DNA from: Nocardioides sp. JS614
GTDB lineage: Bacteria > Actinomycetota > Actinomycetes > Propionibacteriales > Nocardioidaceae
DNA length: 64,000 nt
Reading direction: 5' to 3'
NCBI RefSeq assembly: GCF_000015265.1
Contig: NC_008699.1
Span: 2,790,001 to 2,854,000 of the forward strand
Made by a program: the position numbers and the translations under genes. The notes beneath the pieces were generated by a model. The model was given only the letters and a program-made list of their open reading frames with translations, made no database searches and was not told the origin of the DNA. Below are positions 7,996 to 19,279 of the stretch, one piece after another (position 1 is the first letter of the stretch; each line of letters begins with the position of its first letter).

Positions 7996-8844
7996 CTACT
8001 CGTCGCCCTGACGGCGCTTGAGGTACCGCTCGAACTCGCGCGCGATCGCCTCGCCGGACGCTTCGGGCAGGTCGGTGGTGTCGCGGGTCTCCTCGAGGGC
8101 CCGCACGTAGTCCGCGATGTCCTCGTCCTCCTGGGCGAGCTCGTCGACACCACGCTCCCAGGCGCGGGCGTCCTCGGGCAGGTCGCCGAGGGGGATGCTG
8201 ACCTCGAGCAGGTCCTCGAGCTGTCCGATCAGCGCGAGCGTCGCCTTGGGGCACGGCGGCTGCGCGACGTAGTGAGGGACCGCCGCCCAGTACGACACGG
8301 CCGGCACGTCCACCCGCATGCACGCGTCCTGGAAGACGCCGACGATGCCCGTCGGTCCCTCGTACGTCGACTGCTCGAGCTTGAGCCGGTCGACGAGCTC
8401 GGGCTCGGTGGCGGTGCCGCTGACCGGGATCGGCCGGGTGTGCGGTGTGTCGGCGAGCAGGGCGCCGAGCGTCACGACGAGCTCACCGCCGAGCTCGTCG
8501 CAGGCGGCGAGCAGCTCGGCACAGAACTGGCGCCACCGCATGTTCGGCTCGATGCCACGGATCAAGATCACGTCGCGGTCGAGGTCGGGAGGCGAGGCGA
8601 TCGCGATCTGGGTGCTCGGCCAGGTCAGTCGGCGGTGGCCCAGCTCGTCGGTGCCGACCACGGGACGGTTGACCTGGAAGTCGTAGAAGTCCTCGGGGTC
8701 GACGGCGCCGACGGTCCGCGCACCCCATACCCGGATCAGGTGGTCGATCACCGAGGAGGCCGCGTCCGCGGCGTCGTTCCAGCCCTCGAACGCGGCGATC
8801 ACCACGGGGTCCACCAGGTCCGGGACGTCCTCGAGCTCGATCAC
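7996..8844 (-). CDS. PAC2 family protein
   Basis: A 282-residue PAC2 (proteasome assembly chaperone-like) protein, starting IELEDVPDLVDPVVIAAFEGWNDAADAASS, a signature of the actinobacterial members. The C-terminal ~40 residues are acidic and then basic (EFERYLKRRQGDE). Its function in bacteria is unresolved. The name comes from eukaryotic proteasome chaperones, and this window does carry a proteasome, but a functional link is only a suggestion. The GTG at 8844 has TACGCT six bases upstream. It is divergent from metH and convergent with the VOC gene across repeat copy 2. Confidence 0.88.
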   Translation of the reverse strand: MIELEDVPDLVDPVVIAAFEGWNDAADAASSVIDHLIRVWGARTVGAVDPEDFYDFQVNRPVVGTDELGHRRLTWPSTQIAIASPPDLDRDVILIRGIEPNMRWRQFCAELLAACDELGGELVVTLGALLADTPHTRPIPVSGTATEPELVDRLKLEQSTYEGPTGIVGVFQDACMRVDVPAVSYWAAVPHYVAQPPCPKATLALIGQLEDLLEVSIPLGDLPEDARAWERGVDELAQEDEDIADYVRALEETRDTTDLPEASGEAIAREFERYLKRRQGDE

Positions 8845-8850
8845 CCCACA

Positions 8851-8856
8851 AGCGTA
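8851..8856 (-). promoter_or_regulatory. -10 box of the PAC2 gene
   Basis: TACGCT on the minus strand, six bases before the GTG start. Confidence 0.45.
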
Positions 8857-8911
8857 GTCGCCGCGGGGATTTCTCCCCTGCGGACGCGCGATGTCACGAT
8901 CTGGATGGCGA

Positions 8912-8926
8912 GTCCACGTCGTGGAC
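8912..8926. promoter_or_regulatory. Perfect inverted repeat upstream of metH
   Basis: GTCCAC-GTC-GTGGAC, a 6-bp stem around three bases, 9 bp before the TACGCT box at 8935-8940. It overlaps the -35 area of the proposed metH promoter, so an operator is more likely than an RNA element. No cobalamin or SAM riboswitch fold was recognised here. Confidence 0.4.
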
Positions 8927-8934
8927 ACGGTTCC

Positions 8935-8940
8935 TACGCT
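8935..8940 (+). promoter_or_regulatory. Possible -10 box of metH
   Basis: TACGCT about 40 bp before the metH TTG start, leaving a short leader that carries the AGAGGAG ribosome-binding site at 8969-8975. Confidence 0.35.
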
Positions 8941-8980
8941 GGCAGACGTCGCCCCTCCGGGCGGCACGAGAGGAGTCCCG

Positions 8981-12707
<3,727 letters not shown>

Positions 12708-12715
<8 letters not shown>

Positions 12716-13364
12716 GCCCACCTTGCCGGCGGCTGTCCTCTGGGACATGGACGGCACCCTGGTCGACACCGAGCCCTACTGGATCGAGACCGAGTACGAG
12801 CTGGCCGAGCGGTACGGCGGCCGCTGGAGCGATGCGGACGCACTCAACCTGGTCGGCAACGACCTGCCCTCCTCGGGCCGCTACATCCGCGAGCACATGG
12901 GCATCGACGTGAGCGCCGAGCAGATCGTCGAGGAGCTCCTCGACGGGGTGGTCGGCCGGGTCGAGCGCGAGGTGCCCTGGCGGCCCGGGGCCGTCGACCT
13001 GCTGGCCCGGGTGCGTGCCGCCGCCATCCCGTGCGCGCTGGTCACCATGTCCTACGAGCGTTTCGTCGCCCCGATCCTGGCGCAGCTGCCCGCCGAGTCG
13101 TTCCGGGTGGTCGTGACCGGTGACCGGGTCGAGCAGGGCAAGCCCCACCCCGAGCCGTACCTCACCGCGGCGGCCGCGCTGGGGATCCCGGCCGACCGAT
13201 GCCTCGCGATCGAGGACTCCAACACCGGCGCGAAGTCGGCCGAGGCCGCCGGGTGCCTGGTCCTGGTCGTGGAGAACCACGTCCCGGTCCTGGCCGGGCC
13301 ACGCCGGGTCTTCGCCGACACCCTCGACGGCCTCGACCTCGCCGAGGTCTGGTCGCGGCGGTGA
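12708..13364 (+). CDS. HAD family phosphatase
   Basis: A 218-residue haloacid dehalogenase-like hydrolase, probably a sugar or nucleotide phosphate phosphatase of the beta-phosphoglucomutase-like subgroup. Motif I is DMDGTLVDTEP, with nucleophile Asp13 and acid/base Asp15. Motif II is the Thr in ALVTMS, motif III the Lys in GKPHPEPY, and motif IV the Asp in IEDSNTG. The ATG overlaps the metH stop by eight bases, so the two are translationally coupled. A link to methionine metabolism is not supported beyond this position. Confidence 0.88.
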
Positions 13365-13497
13365 CTACCCGGTGACTAGTCATCGGCCCTCGAGGTCCTA
13401 GTACCACCGGACAGTGGCGGACCGCCCTCGCGACGCCGGAGGATGAGGACATCTCGGGGGGAGCTGTTCCGCCTGGATAGGTTCGAAAAGGTTGCAA

Positions 13498-13920
13498 ATG
13501 TTCGTCCGAAGCGTTCCCGCCATCGTGCTCAGCCTCACGCTGGGTGCAGCGGCCCTCGTGAGTGCTCCTATCGCATTCGCGGGTGATGGCGGGAACGCAA
13601 CGGACGTGCAGAAGGACCGGGACTCCTGCGGCGAGGGAACGGCCACCCGGGCGAAGCTCCGGGTCAGCACCGTCGAGGGCAACAACGCCCGACTGCTCGT
13701 GGTCGGCACCGTCTGGAGCAACGACAGCGACACCTGGGAGTGGAAGCTCAAGCACAACGGCGACCTCTCCGACGAGGGACGCGCCCGCGGCAACGAGAAC
13801 ACCGACCTCAGCTTCCGGGTCTCCCGGACCATGTTCAACGGGTACGGCGTGGACGACGTCGTGTTCCGTGCCGAGAACCTCCGCACCGGCGAGGTCTGCC
13901 GCACCTTCGTGGACTACTAG
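13498..13920 (+). CDS. Secreted protein of unknown function
   Basis: A 140-residue protein not recognised by family. Residues 1-28 form a clear Sec signal peptide: basic start, hydrophobic run VLSLTLGAAALVSAP, and an AFA-type cleavage site just before GDGGNATD. The mature part has two cysteines (in DSCGEG and EVCRTF) that could form one disulfide. It is rich in charged residues and predicted to be beta-strand (KLRVSTVEGNNARLLVVGTVW). The ATG has a purine stretch AAAGG six bases upstream. It lies directly before a sensor kinase gene, so it could be exported and sensed or regulated by that system; this is inference from position only. Confidence 0.7.
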   Translation: MFVRSVPAIVLSLTLGAAALVSAPIAFAGDGGNATDVQKDRDSCGEGTATRAKLRVSTVEGNNARLLVVGTVWSNDSDTWEWKLKHNGDLSDEGRARGNENTDLSFRVSRTMFNGYGVDDVVFRAENLRTGEVCRTFVDY

Positions 13921-13971
13921 TCGCGCCCGGCAGGACTTATCCTGGGCAGGCCCCGTCGAAAGGTGTCCCGC

Positions 13972-15276
13972 TTGCGCGTCGTTCGCAGTCCCGTCGCGCT
14001 CTTCCTGCTGATCGGCACCATCACCGTCACCGCGATCTTCCTGGGCACCAACAAGCTCGCCGACCGCGCCGCGCGCCAGGAGGCGATCGCGGAGGCGCAG
14101 GGGACGACCGAGGTCGTGGCCAGGTCCGTGGTGGAGCCGGACGTTCCCGAAGGGCTGGTGAAGACCACCCGACGCAAGCTCGGCGCGGCCGATCAGATGG
14201 ACCGGGCGATCACCCCGCGCCTGCTCGACGTCGAGACCGCCGACCGCGTCAACATCTGGACCGAGGACGGGCGCAACGTCTACTCGAGCGAGGGTGTCGC
14301 GCTGCTCGGCCGGAAGTTCCCCCTCACCGGGGACCAGCTCGATGTGCTCAGGAACGGTGGCAGCGGCGCGGTGATCGCCGACCCGAACAGCCCGGAGAAC
14401 CGCGAGATCGTCTCCGAGCAGGGTGCGACCGGGCTGGTGCAGACCTACACCCGGATCACCTCGCCGGAGGGCGAGCCGCTCCTCGTGGAGGCCTACTACA
14501 CGCTCGACGAGATCGAGCAGCGGCGCGGCGAGATCTACTCCTCGTTCCGGTGGATCACGCTCGGCCCGCTGCTCCTGCTGATCCTGGTGGCCACGGCGAT
14601 CCTGGTGACCCTCACCCGCGAGCTGCGCAAGGGCGCCGCCGAGCGCGAGCGGCTGCTGCGCTCCGCGATGGAGGCCTCCGACGCCGAGCGGCGCCGGATC
14701 GCGCGAGACCTCCACGACACGGTCGTCCAGGATCTCGCCGGCACGGCGTACGCGATCAGTGCGCTGTCCCGCAACCCGGAGACCCCGACCGATGCTCGCG
14801 ACACCCTCGACGGGGCCGGCTCCTCGCTGCGCGACGGCCTGAAGTCCCTACGCTCGCTCCTGGTCGAGATCCATCCGCCCGAGCTGAAGGCGGACGGGCT
14901 CGCCGCCGCGCTCGCCGACCTGACCGCGCCGGCCGGCACCTCCGACGTCCAGGCGTCGGTGAGCGTCGAAGGCGCGGAGACGGCGTCGGACGAGAAGGCG
15001 GCGCTGGTCTGGCGAGTCGCCCAGGAGGCCGTGCGCAACGCCCTGCGGCACGCCGGCGCGTCCACGCTGGCCGTCACCGTTCGCGGGGACGGCCGCCGGC
15101 TGTCGCTCGAGGTCGTGGACGACGGGGTCGGATTCGACCCGAGTTCGGCACGCGATCCCGACCGGTACGGCCTGCGGGGCCTGCGCAGCCTGGTCGCCGA
15201 CGCCGGAGGCGTGCTCGACGTCCGATCAGCCCTCGGGGAGGGCACCACCGTGCACATGGAGGTTGACGCCCAGTGA
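13972..15276 (+). CDS. Sensor histidine kinase, NarL/DegS-type
   Basis: A membrane sensor kinase of about 434 residues. One membrane helix near residues 5-22, an extracytoplasmic domain of ~160 residues, and a second helix near 185-207 precede the HisKA_3 domain. The phosphoacceptor is His248 in RIARDLHDTVVQDLAG. The ATPase part has the N-box in AQEAVRNALRHAGA and the G-box in DDGVGFDP. TTG 13972 is preferred because GAAAGG lies eight bases upstream; GTG 13963 would overlap that site. The stop overlaps the response regulator GTG by four bases. The signal is unknown. Confidence 0.9.
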   Translation: MRVVRSPVALFLLIGTITVTAIFLGTNKLADRAARQEAIAEAQGTTEVVARSVVEPDVPEGLVKTTRRKLGAADQMDRAITPRLLDVETADRVNIWTEDGRNVYSSEGVALLGRKFPLTGDQLDVLRNGGSGAVIADPNSPENREIVSEQGATGLVQTYTRITSPEGEPLLVEAYYTLDEIEQRRGEIYSSFRWITLGPLLLLILVATAILVTLTRELRKGAAERERLLRSAMEASDAERRRIARDLHDTVVQDLAGTAYAISALSRNPETPTDARDTLDGAGSSLRDGLKSLRSLLVEIHPPELKADGLAAALADLTAPAGTSDVQASVSVEGAETASDEKAALVWRVAQEAVRNALRHAGASTLAVTVRGDGRRLSLEVVDDGVGFDPSSARDPDRYGLRGLRSLVADAGGVLDVRSALGEGTTVHMEVDAQ

Positions 15277-15896
15277 CCGAACCCATCCGCGTCGTCCTGG
15301 TGGACGACCACGCCGTGATCCGCGCCGGCCTCGAGCAGCTGCTCAGCGGCACCGCCGACATCGAGGTCGTCGGCACCGCCGCCGACGGGGCCGAGGCCCT
15401 GGACGTCGTACGCCGGATCCGGCCCGACGTCGTGCTGATGGACCTGCAGATGCCGAAGGTCGACGGCGTCGCCGCCACCCGCGCGATCATGGCGGAGGGG
15501 CTGGGGGTCGACGTGCTCGTGCTGACGTCGTTCTCCGACAGCGAGCGGATCATCGCCGCCCTCGACGCCGGCGCGGTCGGCTACCTGCTCAAGGACGCCG
15601 ACCCCGAGGACGTCCTCCAGGGGATCCGCGCGGTCAGCCGGGGCGAGTCGCCGATCCACCCGAAGGCGGCCCGCGCCCTCCTCGGCGTGCGGGCCGGCTC
15701 CCCCCAGGTGCAGCTGACCAGCCGGGAGACCGAGGTGCTGACCCTGGTCCGCGAGGGACTGGCCAACAAGCAGATCGCCCGCCGCCTCGACATCAGCGAG
15801 CGAACCGTCAAAGCCCACCTGACGTCGGCCTTCGCCCGGATCGGCGTCGCCGACCGCACCCAGGCCGCCCTCTGGGCCGAGCGCAACGGCCTCTGA
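15273..15896 (+). CDS. LuxR/NarL family response regulator
   Basis: A 207-residue two-component regulator. The receiver domain (residues ~5-120) has acidic pocket VDDH, phosphoacceptor Asp57 in VLMDLQMP, a conserved Thr in VLTSF and a Lys in LLKDADPED. The LuxR-type DNA-binding domain covers about 140-205 (LTSRETEVLTLVREGLANKQIARRLDISERTVK). The GTGA overlap with the kinase gene indicates a coupled pair. Targets are unknown; the neighbouring secreted protein gene is a candidate. Repeat copy 3 follows 22 bp after the stop. Confidence 0.93.
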   Translation: MTEPIRVVLVDDHAVIRAGLEQLLSGTADIEVVGTAADGAEALDVVRRIRPDVVLMDLQMPKVDGVAATRAIMAEGLGVDVLVLTSFSDSERIIAALDAGAVGYLLKDADPEDVLQGIRAVSRGESPIHPKAARALLGVRAGSPQVQLTSRETEVLTLVREGLANKQIARRLDISERTVKAHLTSAFARIGVADRTQAALWAERNGL

Positions 15897-15918
15897 CCGC
15901 ACCGCCGCCGGCGTTGCG

Positions 15919-15973
15919 GTTTGGTCACCAACGACAGGAGTCCGGCAGCCCGACTTGCCGTTGGTGACCAAAC
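15919..15973. repeat. 55-bp inverted-repeat element, copy 3
   Basis: Arms at 15919-15935 and 15957-15973; one A/C mismatch at the base of the 17-bp stem. It lies between the convergent response regulator and RecB-type nuclease genes, so it could serve both transcripts. Confidence 0.95.
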
Positions 15974-16013
15974 GACAGGGGGTCGGCGCGGGATCAGGGG
16001 CCTCGTCGCAGCG

Positions 16014-16913
16014 TCACAGGGCCTCGGCCGACTCGTCGACCGACAGATCCAGGGACGGCTCGCGGGCGGGGATCGGCGGGGGAGTGCCGCCCCAGGCCGG
16101 ACAGATCGCCCGGTGCGCGCACCAGTCGCAGAGTCGGCCGGGGCTGGGCCGCCAGTCGCCGGACTCCTCGGCCCGGCGGATCGCCTGCCAGATCGCCTCG
16201 ATCTTGCGCTCGGTGGCCAGCAGGTCGCGCTCGTCGGGGACGTAGCGGAGCAGCTCTCCGTTGCCGAGGTAGATCAGCTGGAGCATGGCGGGGACGACGC
16301 CGCGCGTGCGCCAGATGACCAATGCGTAGAACTTCATCTGGAACAGCGCCTTGGCCTCGAACATCTCCGACGGCGAGCGACCCGACTTGTAGTCGACCAC
16401 CCGGATCGCCCCGTCGGGCGCGACGTCGATGCGGTCGACGAAGCCGCGCAGCAGCAGGCGCGAGTCCAGCAGTGCCTCGACGTACAGCTCGCGCTCCGCA
16501 GGCTCGAGGCGTCGCGGGTCCTCCAAGGTGAAGTAGCGCTCGAGCACCGCCCGGCACGACGCCAGCCACGCCGCGACCTGGGCCCCGTCCTCGTCGACGG
16601 GGAACAGCTCGGACAGCTCGGGTGCGGCCTCGACCAGGCGCTCCCACGCCGGCTCGAGCATCGCCTGCGCGCGGTCGGGGGTCCGGTCGCCGGCCGGGAG
16701 GTCGAAGAGGTCCTCGAGCACCTTGTGCACGACCGTGCCGCGGACCGCGTCCGGGGAGAACGGCTCCGGCAGGCGGTCGACGGTCCGGAACCGGTACAGC
16801 AGCGGGCAGCTCATGAAGTCGCCCGCTCGGCTCGGGGAGAGGGCGCCCAGCACGTCCACGCCGTCGACGGGGGTCGAGACCCGGATCGCGGGTGACTCCG
16901 ACGGCGTGCTCAT
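16014..16913 (-). CDS. RecB-type PD-(D/E)XK exonuclease with Fe-S cluster motif
   Basis: A 299-residue single-domain nuclease of the RecB/Cas4-like family (PF12705 type), corresponding by position to Rv2119 of M. tuberculosis. The catalytic core is VVDYKSGR with Asp174 and Lys176. Four cysteines, Cys36 (FMSCPLLYRFR) and Cys262, Cys265 and Cys271 (CDWCAHRAIC), match the iron-sulfur staple seen in AddB and Cas4. ATG 16913 is chosen because TAGGGT lies seven bases upstream. It is divergent from the M50 protease gene. No cas genes are near, so CRISPR adaptation is unlikely. Confidence 0.88.
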   Translation of the reverse strand: MSTPSESPAIRVSTPVDGVDVLGALSPSRAGDFMSCPLLYRFRTVDRLPEPFSPDAVRGTVVHKVLEDLFDLPAGDRTPDRAQAMLEPAWERLVEAAPELSELFPVDEDGAQVAAWLASCRAVLERYFTLEDPRRLEPAERELYVEALLDSRLLLRGFVDRIDVAPDGAIRVVDYKSGRSPSEMFEAKALFQMKFYALVIWRTRGVVPAMLQLIYLGNGELLRYVPDERDLLATERKIEAIWQAIRRAEESGDWRPSPGRLCDWCAHRAICPAWGGTPPPIPAREPSLDLSVDESAEAL

Positions 16914-16920
16914 GGCGCTC

Positions 16921-16926
16921 ACCCTA
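16921..16926 (-). promoter_or_regulatory. -10 box of the RecB-type nuclease gene
   Basis: TAGGGT on the minus strand, seven bases before the ATG. Confidence 0.45.
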
Positions 16927-16980
16927 GGCGAGGACATCGACAGCCCGAACGCGCCTCCGGAGCCGCCGGGCCGCGTCGGC

Positions 16981-16986
16981 TAGCCT
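16981..16986 (+). promoter_or_regulatory. -10 box of the M50 protease gene
   Basis: TAGCCT, six bases before the GTG start at 16993. Confidence 0.45.
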
Positions 16987-16992
16987 CGTGAG

Positions 16993-18129
16993 GTGCCCGA
17001 CTCAGCGCCCCGGACCCGCCCACCGGGCATGCTCAAGGTCGGCACCATCGCGGGCAGCGACGTGCTGGTCTCCTCCTCCTGGTTCCTCGTCGCGGGGCTG
17101 ATCGCGATCATCGTCGCGCCGGTGGTCGACCAGGCCCAGCCGGGGCTCGGGGCGTGGAAGTACGTCGCCGGCGTGGCCTTCGCCGTCATCCTGTACCTCT
17201 CGGTCCTGCTGCACGAGGCCTCGCACGCGATCGCCGCGCGCCACTTCGGGTTCCCGGTGTCCTCGATCACGCTGCACTTCCTGGGCGGGATGACAGCGAT
17301 CGAGGGCGAGGCCCGCAAACCCCGCCAGGAGTTCTTCATCGCGGTGGTCGGCCCGCTGACCTCGATCGCGGTCGGTGCGATCGCCCTCGGGCTGCGACCG
17401 CTGACCCCCGAGGGCCTGCTGTTGATGGCCGTGGAGGGGCTGGCCGGGGCGAACCTGCTCGTCGGGGTCCTCAACCTGGTCCCCGGACTGCCGCTCGACG
17501 GCGGCCGGGTGCTCAAGTCCCTGGTCTGGCGACTGACCGGCAGTCCGCACCGCGGCACCATCGTGGCCGGCTGGGGCGGGCGCCTCACGGCGGCCGCAGT
17601 GCTGTTCTGGCCGGCCTTCCAGGAACCGGTGCTCGGCACCGAGCCGGACATCCTCGACTTCGTCCTCGCGTTCGTGATCGCCGCGTTCCTCTGGTCCGGT
17701 TCGACCGCCGCGATGGCCTCCGCCCGGCTCCGCAGCCGGCTCCCGCACCTCGTGGCCCGCCAGCTCGCCCGCCGTACCCTCGCGGTGCCCAGCGACCTCC
17801 CGCTCGCCGAGGCCGTACGTCGCGCCCATGACGCCCAGGCAGGCAGCATCGTCACCGTCACGGCCAGCGGGCTACCCGAGGGCATCGTCAGCGAGGCCGC
17901 GGTCCAGGCGACGCCCGAAGAGCGCCGGCCCTGGGTGGCGGTCTCCACGGTCTCCCGATCACTCGAGGACGGCCTGCGCCTGCCCGCCGACCTCGCCGGG
18001 GAGGAGCTGGTGATGGCGATCAGCCGCACCCCGGCCGCGGAGTACCTCCTCGTCGAGCCCGATGGGTCGGTCGTCGGCGTGCTGACCACCGCCGACGTCG
18101 ATAGGGCGTTCCGGGAGTCGGGCCACTAG
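16993..18129 (+). CDS. M50 family site-2-type intramembrane protease with CBS domains
   Basis: A 378-residue membrane metalloprotease. The zinc motif HEASH (residues 74-78) lies within a membrane helix. The third ligand is Asp169 in NLVPGLPLDGGRV. After about six membrane segments the last ~110 residues look like a CBS pair that could sense nucleotides. The substrate is unknown; relatives cleave anti-sigma factors or membrane-bound regulators. The gene lies 10 bp before trmI, with which it is probably co-expressed, although trmI seems to have its own promoter. Confidence 0.9.
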   Translation: MPDSAPRTRPPGMLKVGTIAGSDVLVSSSWFLVAGLIAIIVAPVVDQAQPGLGAWKYVAGVAFAVILYLSVLLHEASHAIAARHFGFPVSSITLHFLGGMTAIEGEARKPRQEFFIAVVGPLTSIAVGAIALGLRPLTPEGLLLMAVEGLAGANLLVGVLNLVPGLPLDGGRVLKSLVWRLTGSPHRGTIVAGWGGRLTAAAVLFWPAFQEPVLGTEPDILDFVLAFVIAAFLWSGSTAAMASARLRSRLPHLVARQLARRTLAVPSDLPLAEAVRRAHDAQAGSIVTVTASGLPEGIVSEAAVQATPEERRPWVAVSTVSRSLEDGLRLPADLAGEELVMAISRTPAAEYLLVEPDGSVVGVLTTADVDRAFRESGH

Positions 18130-18132
18130 GGT
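18127..18132 (+). promoter_or_regulatory. -10 box of trmI
   Basis: TAGGGT, beginning within the stop codon of the M50 protease gene and seven bases before the trmI GTG. Confidence 0.4.
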
Positions 18133-18139
18133 TCCGGCC

Positions 18140-19090
18140 GTGTCCGAGCATCCCGACGTCCCTGCCGGTGCGTGGTCCGGCGTCCACCGCGGCCCGCTCC
18201 GTGCGGGCGAGTGGGTGCGGCTCACCGACAGCAAGGGCCGTCGGCACAACATCTGCCTCGAGCCCGGCAAGCGGTTCTTCTCCAACCGCGGGCACTTCGA
18301 CCACGACGAGCTGATCGGCCGCGAGGAGGGCTTCACGGTCACCTCATCGGCCGGTGGTGAGTACCTCGTCTTCCGGCCACTCCTCGCGGAGTTCGTGGTC
18401 TCCATGCCCCGCGGAGCCGCGGTGGTCTACCCCAAGGACGCCGCCCAGATCGTCGCGCTGGTCGACATCTTCCCCGGCGCGCACGTCATCGAGGCCGGGG
18501 TCGGCTCCGGCGCCCTCACCTGCTCGCTGCTGCGCGCCGTCGGGCCGTACGGACGCGTGTCCTCCTACGAGCGTCGCGAGGAGTTCGCCGAAGTCGCCCG
18601 CCGCAACGTCACCCAGTTCTTCGGGGCGCCCGACGGCGAGACGCACCCGGCCTGGCGCCTCACCGTCGGCGACCTCGCCGAGAAGCTTCCCGAGTCGGGG
18701 GAGCGGGCCGACCGGGTGGTCCTCGACATGCTGGCGCCCTGGGAGTGCCTCGACGCCACCGCCGACGCGCTGCGGCCCGGCGGCATCGTCTGCGCGTACG
18801 TCGCCACGACCACGCAGCTGTCCCGGTTCGTCGAGACCGTGCGCGTGCACGGCGGCTTCACCGAGCCACAAGCGTGGGAGTCCCTGGTACGGGACTGGCA
18901 CGTCGAGGGCCTCGCCGTACGCCCCGGTCACAAGATGATCGGGCACACCGCGTTCCTCGTGACCGCCCGCCGGATGGCACCCGGCGAGCGACCGCCGCTC
19001 AAGCGCCGGCGGCCCGCGCCCGGCGCCTACGGCCCCGACTACACCGGACCCCGGCCGCCGGGCGTCCCCCTCGACGAGCCCGCCGACTGA
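18140..19090 (+). CDS. trmI: tRNA (adenine58-N1)-methyltransferase TrmI
   Basis: Methylates A58 in the T-loop of tRNA using SAM; the mycobacterial counterpart is Rv2118c. The 316 residues include an N-terminal beta domain (RAGEWVRLTDSKGRRHNICLEPGK). The Rossmann core has the SAM motif VIEAGVGSGALTCSLLRAVG near 117-136 and the acidic DMLAPWE. The basic, Pro-rich C-terminal tail (~280-316) is extra and probably flexible. The GTG start is supported by a -10-like box seven bases upstream. It precedes arc, as in mycobacteria. Repeat copy 4 lies 32 bp after the stop. Confidence 0.93.
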   Translation: MSEHPDVPAGAWSGVHRGPLRAGEWVRLTDSKGRRHNICLEPGKRFFSNRGHFDHDELIGREEGFTVTSSAGGEYLVFRPLLAEFVVSMPRGAAVVYPKDAAQIVALVDIFPGAHVIEAGVGSGALTCSLLRAVGPYGRVSSYERREEFAEVARRNVTQFFGAPDGETHPAWRLTVGDLAEKLPESGERADRVVLDMLAPWECLDATADALRPGGIVCAYVATTTQLSRFVETVRVHGGFTEPQAWESLVRDWHVEGLAVRPGHKMIGHTAFLVTARRMAPGERPPLKRRRPAPGAYGPDYTGPRPPGVPLDEPAD

Positions 19091-19122
19091 TCCGCCGGCC
19101 TGCCCCACGCCCCTCCGCTGTG

Positions 19123-19177
19123 GTTTGGTCACCAACGACAGTCCGGAGCCGGCCGTTGCTGCCGTTGGTGACCAAAC
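19123..19177. repeat. 55-bp inverted-repeat element, copy 4
   Basis: Arms 19123-19139 and 19161-19177 around a 21-bp spacer; one mismatch. It lies between trmI and arc, which read in the same direction, so it could end trmI transcripts ahead of the arc promoter. Confidence 0.95.
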
Positions 19178-19220
19178 GACGGACGACCCATCGCGTCCAA
19201 ATCGTGATCAACACCGCGAA

Positions 19221-19237
19221 ATGAGGTCTTTCCTCAT
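19221..19237. promoter_or_regulatory. Inverted repeat in the arc promoter region
   Basis: ATGAGG-TCTTT-CCTCAT, a 6-bp stem, 13 bp before a TAGGGT box at 19251-19256. It could be an operator placed over the -35 area of the arc promoter, or a small hairpin. The sequence around it is more A+T rich than its neighbours. Confidence 0.35.
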
Positions 19238-19279
19238 CACCGGCCGCGGGTAGGGTCATTCGCACAGGAGGTGGCGCTG

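Noticed and set aside
8845..8980. A cobalamin or SAM riboswitch upstream of metH
   Set aside because: The leader after the likely transcription start is only about 40 bases and no B12-box-like or SAM-type core was seen.
16014..16913. The RecB-type nuclease as Cas4
   Set aside because: The Fe-S cysteines are Cas4-like, but the position beside the M50 protease and trmI matches the mycobacterial Rv2119 gene and no CRISPR components are near.
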